From Paenibacillus contaminans (lineage in GTDB: Bacteria; Bacillota; Bacilli; Paenibacillales; NBRC-103111): 64,000 nucleotides of DNA. Under the pieces are notes generated by a model. It searched no databases, was not told the DNA's origin, and saw nothing but the letters and a program-made list of their open reading frames with translations. A program made the position numbers and the translations under genes. Shown here in pieces: positions 61,501-64,000 of this stretch; positions within the stretch are counted from its first letter, which is position 1; each line of letters starts with the position of its first letter. Where the stretch lies: assembly GCF_003285015.1 (NCBI RefSeq), contig NZ_QMFB01000005.1, forward strand, positions 186,001-250,000, read 5' to 3'.

Positions 61501-63075
61501 GGCTCCGTCATGAACCTGGAATGTAAACGTATCCGTACCCGTAGTACCCGCATTCGGCGTATAGGCGAACATCCCGTTTACAGCGTCCGTGAGTGTCGCC
61601 GTTCCTTTTTGCCCGTTCTGCACAATGCTGAATGTCAGCGGATCGCCGTCGGCATCGGCAGCCGGCAGCGTACCGTTTACAGCCGTATTCTCCCAAACCG
61701 CGTACGCCGCATCCGTCACGACCGGAGCGGAGTTTTGTTCGGGCGCAAGCACCGTCACCTGATCGGCCAGCACATTATAGCCCTTGATTGCATCCCATAC
61801 GTTCTCATTCGCCAAACGTACCGCGTACTCCGGCCGCGCCTGGATTCGGGCGTCTTCGTCCGGCATCCACAAAGCCAGCTTGTACTCGCCCGGCGGTACG
61901 GCGGCAGGCACTTGAAATTCAGCCGTGATAGGAGTCGTTTCTCCCGGGCTCCACCGCCGCGGATCGATCCCTTCAAGCGGGATGTCGAAACGTCCCGCAG
62001 CGCCGTCAAGCACCAGATAAACCGGCCGCGGATTGAACATCGCGGCGAACCCGACATTGCGGACATCAAGCTCGATCGTTGCCGTCCGTCCCGGCCTGAA
62101 GCCGCTCGTCCAACCGGCTTCGTCCAGCACGAAGCGATAGCCGAGACGTTTGCCGATCTCCTCGTACTTTCCTTGATCCTTCCAGGCCTGGTATACGGCC
62201 GGATGCCAACCGGCGTACAAATAGCTGTAATGCATCGCCGCCATTTCCGGGATTGCGTTGACGGCGTCCGAGCGCGGTGGATTCGGTCCGGTCTGGCCGC
62301 CGATCGGCGTAAATCGGGTATCATCTGCTATGTACTGCTTTACGCCTGCTGCATAGCTGTCATTAAGGAAGGTATTGTTGAAATAGCCGATTCTCGCCCG
62401 ATCGCTTCCGCTAAAAGCTTCCGCAGGCTGCAGCGGCGTGTTGTTGTTCGGGTATAACGATTCCTTGCTCACATGCCAGGGAATCTGGATCATTCGATTG
62501 TCCGGCAAAGCATCCAGCAGCGCTTGAACGATCAGGCGGGCCGTCGCCGGGTCCGCCAAATCGTTCGACGAAGACGTCCAAGCTCCGAATGCGCCGATAA
62601 AGCCTGCCTGGGCGCTGACGATCACATCGGCATTTCCGGTTAGCAACGGTTTAAGCTGTTCGATATGGCCTAGAACGGTCTCCTTTGGCGCATCCTGACC
62701 GGTCGTGCCGTAGGCAAAATTCATTTGCACCTTAATCCCGGCCTGCCGCACCTGGACGAAGCCTTGCTCCAGCCCGTCGAGAAATGCCGCATCTAACGGA
62801 GCGCTGCGAAAAGCTTCCAGATCGATATTCCAAAATGCTATACTGTAGCCTGCTTCGCGCGACTTGGCGGCTTCATACTGAGGCAGGCTCGGATCGAAAT
62901 CAAATTCGAAGCCGCGCTCCGGGTTCATAAAATCCGCTTCGCTTTCCACATACTGCCGATGCGTCGTGCCCGGGCCAGGGGCTGCCTGAGCAGCCATGAC
63001 AGGAAACAGTCCCCCAACCAGCGTCAAACATACCAACCAATGGCACAACTGAAACAATGGCCTCCTAATACCCAT
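58567..63075 (-). CDS. SLH-anchored protein with tandem DUF4874/DUF4832 modules
   Basis: 1502 residues. Signal peptide (1-31). Module 1 (about 38-447) and module 2 (about 547-966) each hold a DUF4874 barrel (DFMNPERGFEF / DFLNPERGFTY) and a DUF4832 part (RLGYRFVLDEAGW / RLGYRLVLDNAGW). Cadherin/VCBS-like domains (about 450-537, 970-1057, 1067-1152), a Gly-rich linker (1158-1186), an Ig-like domain (1190-1315), and three SLH repeats at the C-terminus (about 1328-1502). In module 2 conserved residues are present (E676, H678 in WGEWH; R710; HHNDCF 742-747); in module 1 they read A165, T167 and YFNNTF. So module 2 is the likely active one. Good ribosome binding site (GAGGAGG). It follows a binding-protein gene by 28 bp. 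Confidence 0.88.
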   Translation of the reverse strand: MGIRRPLFQLCHWLVCLTLVGGLFPVMAAQAAPGPGTTHRQYVESEADFMNPERGFEFDFDPSLPQYEAAKSREAGYSIAFWNIDLEAFRSAPLDAAFLDGLEQGFVQVRQAGIKVQMNFAYGTTGQDAPKETVLGHIEQLKPLLTGNADVIVSAQAGFIGAFGAWTSSSNDLADPATARLIVQALLDALPDNRMIQIPWHVSKESLYPNNNTPLQPAEAFSGSDRARIGYFNNTFLNDSYAAGVKQYIADDTRFTPIGGQTGPNPPRSDAVNAIPEMAAMHYSYLYAGWHPAVYQAWKDQGKYEEIGKRLGYRFVLDEAGWTSGFRPGRTATIELDVRNVGFAAMFNPRPVYLVLDGAAGRFDIPLEGIDPRRWSPGETTPITAEFQVPAAVPPGEYKLALWMPDEDARIQARPEYAVRLANENVWDAIKGYNVLADQVTVLAPEQNSAPVVTDAAYAVWENTAVNGTLPAADADGDPLTFSIVQNGQKGTATLTDAVNGMFAYTPNAGTTGTDTFTFQVHDGAAASNIGAVTVTIRSIMDIPAPGYGEYTESFEDFLNPERGFTYYFQPGDPLYEADQARALGYSIDHWNVQLDAFRSGPISQSFLDQLNSAFDKVRQAGIKVVLRFNYDFSAIGNDAPKNVVLGHLEQLKPVLTDNADVLAVMQAGFVGAWGEWHTSQNNLDQPANAVPIMEAILDALPANRMVQSRTPAKKEELFPNGGVPLQPAEAFSGSVRARIGHHNDCFVASYNDVGTYPIDAVEQWKDYVWGDTRYTPHGGETCAPSSYAHSSKAIPEMEKLHTSYLFSGWHPAVYQGWKDQGKFDEISRRLGYRLVLDNAGWTKRFRPGQTASVELNLRNVGFAAMFNERPVYIVLDGAGGRFNFPLPDADPRWWAPGEATNVTAQFQVPANVPPGDYKLALWLPDDAESIRNRPEYAVRLANEGVWDENKGYNVIAEHLAVLAPEQNTAPEAADQALQTAANTPVSGMLLASDGDSDSLTFSIVTNGQKGTAAITDAATGAFTYTPLAGQSGTDTFTFRANDGRSDSNVATVTVTIEPGAEPSNQAPVAQDGAVTTQANKAVSGAVGASDADGDTLAYSIVTNGLKGTSVILASGTFVYTPNPGATGTDTFTFRAYDGKEYSNIATVTVTIQSPSPIEGGGGQSGGDGSGTGTSGGGDGGNGVKSAAPGTLAIPAGGSGTVSLGEDISVSVPAGASDRELRIAIRKTEEEAVPANGQRKLLSAVFELENGLELNLQKPATVTVKFDASQLGRNQRVAVFRYDEAKKAWLELESVITGNQATVSLEQFGRLAVFAIDEAPSVPAMTLTDMKGHWAEQQIRQAVSDGIVDGYEDGTFKPDATVTRAEFTVLLARALQLPDGSSDLTFTDREQIGPWAADAIANAVEAGIISGYEDGSFRPDAVINRAEMAVMIARALGWKADAGVLTPFADDGTIPSWAKPFVMAAAQKGILEGREGNRFAPLDTATRAEAVVLLLRVLEAAK

Positions 63076-63103
63076 GGATTATCCTCCTCATTGAGAGCGA
63101 TCC

Positions 63104-64000
63104 TTATTTCAAAGCATATTCCGCGCCGAACTTCTCCACGTTCTTCTTGTACTGCTTCGAGTAGTAGTCTTCAAGCTGCTTTAATCCCGATTTCTCCATA
63201 TTCGCCAGCATCTCTTGGTACAGCGAAACCGCCTTCTCCTCCGAATCGGCCAAAATAATTCTCGGCATCGCCGTCTTGGCGATTTCCTTGATCCGTGTCG
63301 TTACCGTACCTTCCGCTGTTGTCGGATCGGGCTCCATCTTGTACGTAATGGCCGTCCAGTCTTTGGCGCTCTTGTCGATCAGCGCGTACATCTCCATTTG
63401 CTTCTTGGTTTCCGGCGTATCTGGAAACACCTCTTTCAGCCAATCATATTTAAAGAAGGACAATTGCAAAATGCCTTTCTTGATCCGGTACTCGTTCAAT
63501 TTCTCTTCAGGCAAGGTGCGCAATACCGACTTTTCGTCTGCGAGTTTGTAATCCACGCCTTCTTTTCCGTAATTCATAAGCAAATTGCCGTCCCTGTTCC
63601 ACATATAACGGATAAATTTGATTAGCGCTTCCGGGTTTTTCGCTTTTTTCGTAATGAGCGTAATCGTCCAGCCCATCCGGCTTTCACCCGGATACTCTAC
63701 TCTCGGAACCGCTTTCATTGGATCCATTGCATAAAAATAAGTCTTCTCCTCGCCAAACTGCTTCGTCAGCGATTGTGTGGCGGCTGACGTATCCCAATAC
63801 CGGCCCGGCACGACGAATACGCGGGTTGCAAAATCCTTCTGCAGCTGCTCGCTCTTCTTGATAAACAGCTCCTTGTCGATAAGTCCGTCCTTATAGAGCC
63901 GGTTCATGTATTTCACATATTCGGCGTATTGCGGGTCTTTATACTTGTTGGATACGATGCCGTTATCGCCCACGTAGTACTGCCGGATGCCGAACGAGCC
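63104..64000 (-). CDS. solute-binding protein, partial (5' end outside window)
   Basis: C-terminal part of an LplA-like binding protein; the frame is open to the window edge (…FGIRQYYVGDNGIVSNKYKDPQYAEYVKYMNRLYKDGLIDKE), so the signal peptide and first half lie beyond 64000. Family marks: RVEYPGESRMGWTITLITKKAKNPEALIKFIRYMWNRDGNLLMNYGKEGVDYKL and the C-terminal ALIDKSAKDWTAITYKMEPDPTTAEG. It is followed, 28 bp on, by the SLH-DUF4832 gene, so capture protein and surface protein appear to share a transcript. Confidence 0.9.
   Translation of the reverse strand, partial: GSFGIRQYYVGDNGIVSNKYKDPQYAEYVKYMNRLYKDGLIDKELFIKKSEQLQKDFATRVFVVPGRYWDTSAATQSLTKQFGEEKTYFYAMDPMKAVPRVEYPGESRMGWTITLITKKAKNPEALIKFIRYMWNRDGNLLMNYGKEGVDYKLADEKSVLRTLPEEKLNEYRIKKGILQLSFFKYDWLKEVFPDTPETKKQMEMYALIDKSAKDWTAITYKMEPDPTTAEGTVTTRIKEIAKTAMPRIILADSEEKAVSLYQEMLANMEKSGLKQLEDYYSKQYKKNVEKFGAEYALK

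Overview
The window looks like chromosomal DNA of a Paenibacillaceae bacterium (Paenibacillus/Cohnella type; inferred from gene content, no marker gene is present). The signs are strong AGGAGG-type ribosome binding sites, lipoprotein binding proteins of Msm/Ugp and LplA type, membrane-bound AraC regulators, YesM/YesN-type two-component genes, S-layer homology (SLH) proteins and dispersed intergenic repeats. I see no rRNA, tRNA, CRISPR array or intact transposase. Almost all of it serves extracellular glycan capture, import and breakdown.

Layout. 1-3.3 kb: a plus-strand sugar ABC importer (binding protein and two permeases). 3.3-4.1 kb: a dispersed repeat and a C-terminal remnant of an Rpn-type nuclease gene. 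4.1-18.2 kb (minus): an ABC importer operon ending in a cytoplasmic BNR/sialidase-like enzyme; a response regulator/histidine kinase pair; a cohesin-SLH surface protein; a large secreted barrel protein carrying its own cohesin-like and dockerin modules; and a Gfo/Idh/MocA oxidoreductase. Three promoters in this block carry the same 35-bp direct-repeat operator placed just upstream of -35, so it looks like one local regulon. 18.2-25.5 kb (minus): a membrane AraC regulator and a second importer (LplABC type) plus a second BNR enzyme, with a MITE-like element between permease and enzyme. 25.7-30.9 kb: a metallophosphoesterase divergent from a VTC-domain/DUF4956/CotH operon, with a Pho-box-like direct repeat between them; the CotH protein carries a 42-bp tandem repeat.

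31-33.3 kb: another membrane AraC regulator. 33.9-38.7 kb: an amidohydrolase, a LacI regulator with matching palindromic operators at both genes, an SDR dehydrogenase and an uncharacterised protein. 38.8-42.7 kb: a small zinc-ribbon protein, an SGNH hydrolase and a Tat-exported beta-helix protein. 43-49.6 kb: a giant SLH/DUF4838/CBM protein and a third membrane AraC regulator. 49.6-55.2 kb: a GH-like barrel protein and a third complete importer (LplABC type on the minus strand). 55.4-58.5 kb: a small remnant gene, two tandem cupin-AraC regulators and about 1 kb of repeat-rich non-coding DNA. 58.6-64 kb: an SLH-anchored protein with two DUF4874/DUF4832 modules, one apparently degenerate, downstream of a binding-protein gene that runs off the window.

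How it fits together: surface-anchored enzymes and adhesins would open up a polysaccharide or glycoconjugate, binding lipoproteins and permeases would import the products (a shared ATPase must be encoded elsewhere, none is here), cytoplasmic BNR enzymes and dehydrogenases would process them, and AraC/LacI sensors would match expression to substrate. The most notable candidate system is the 4-18 kb block, where cohesin, dockerin and SLH modules, an importer, a BNR enzyme and a dedicated operator set occur together.
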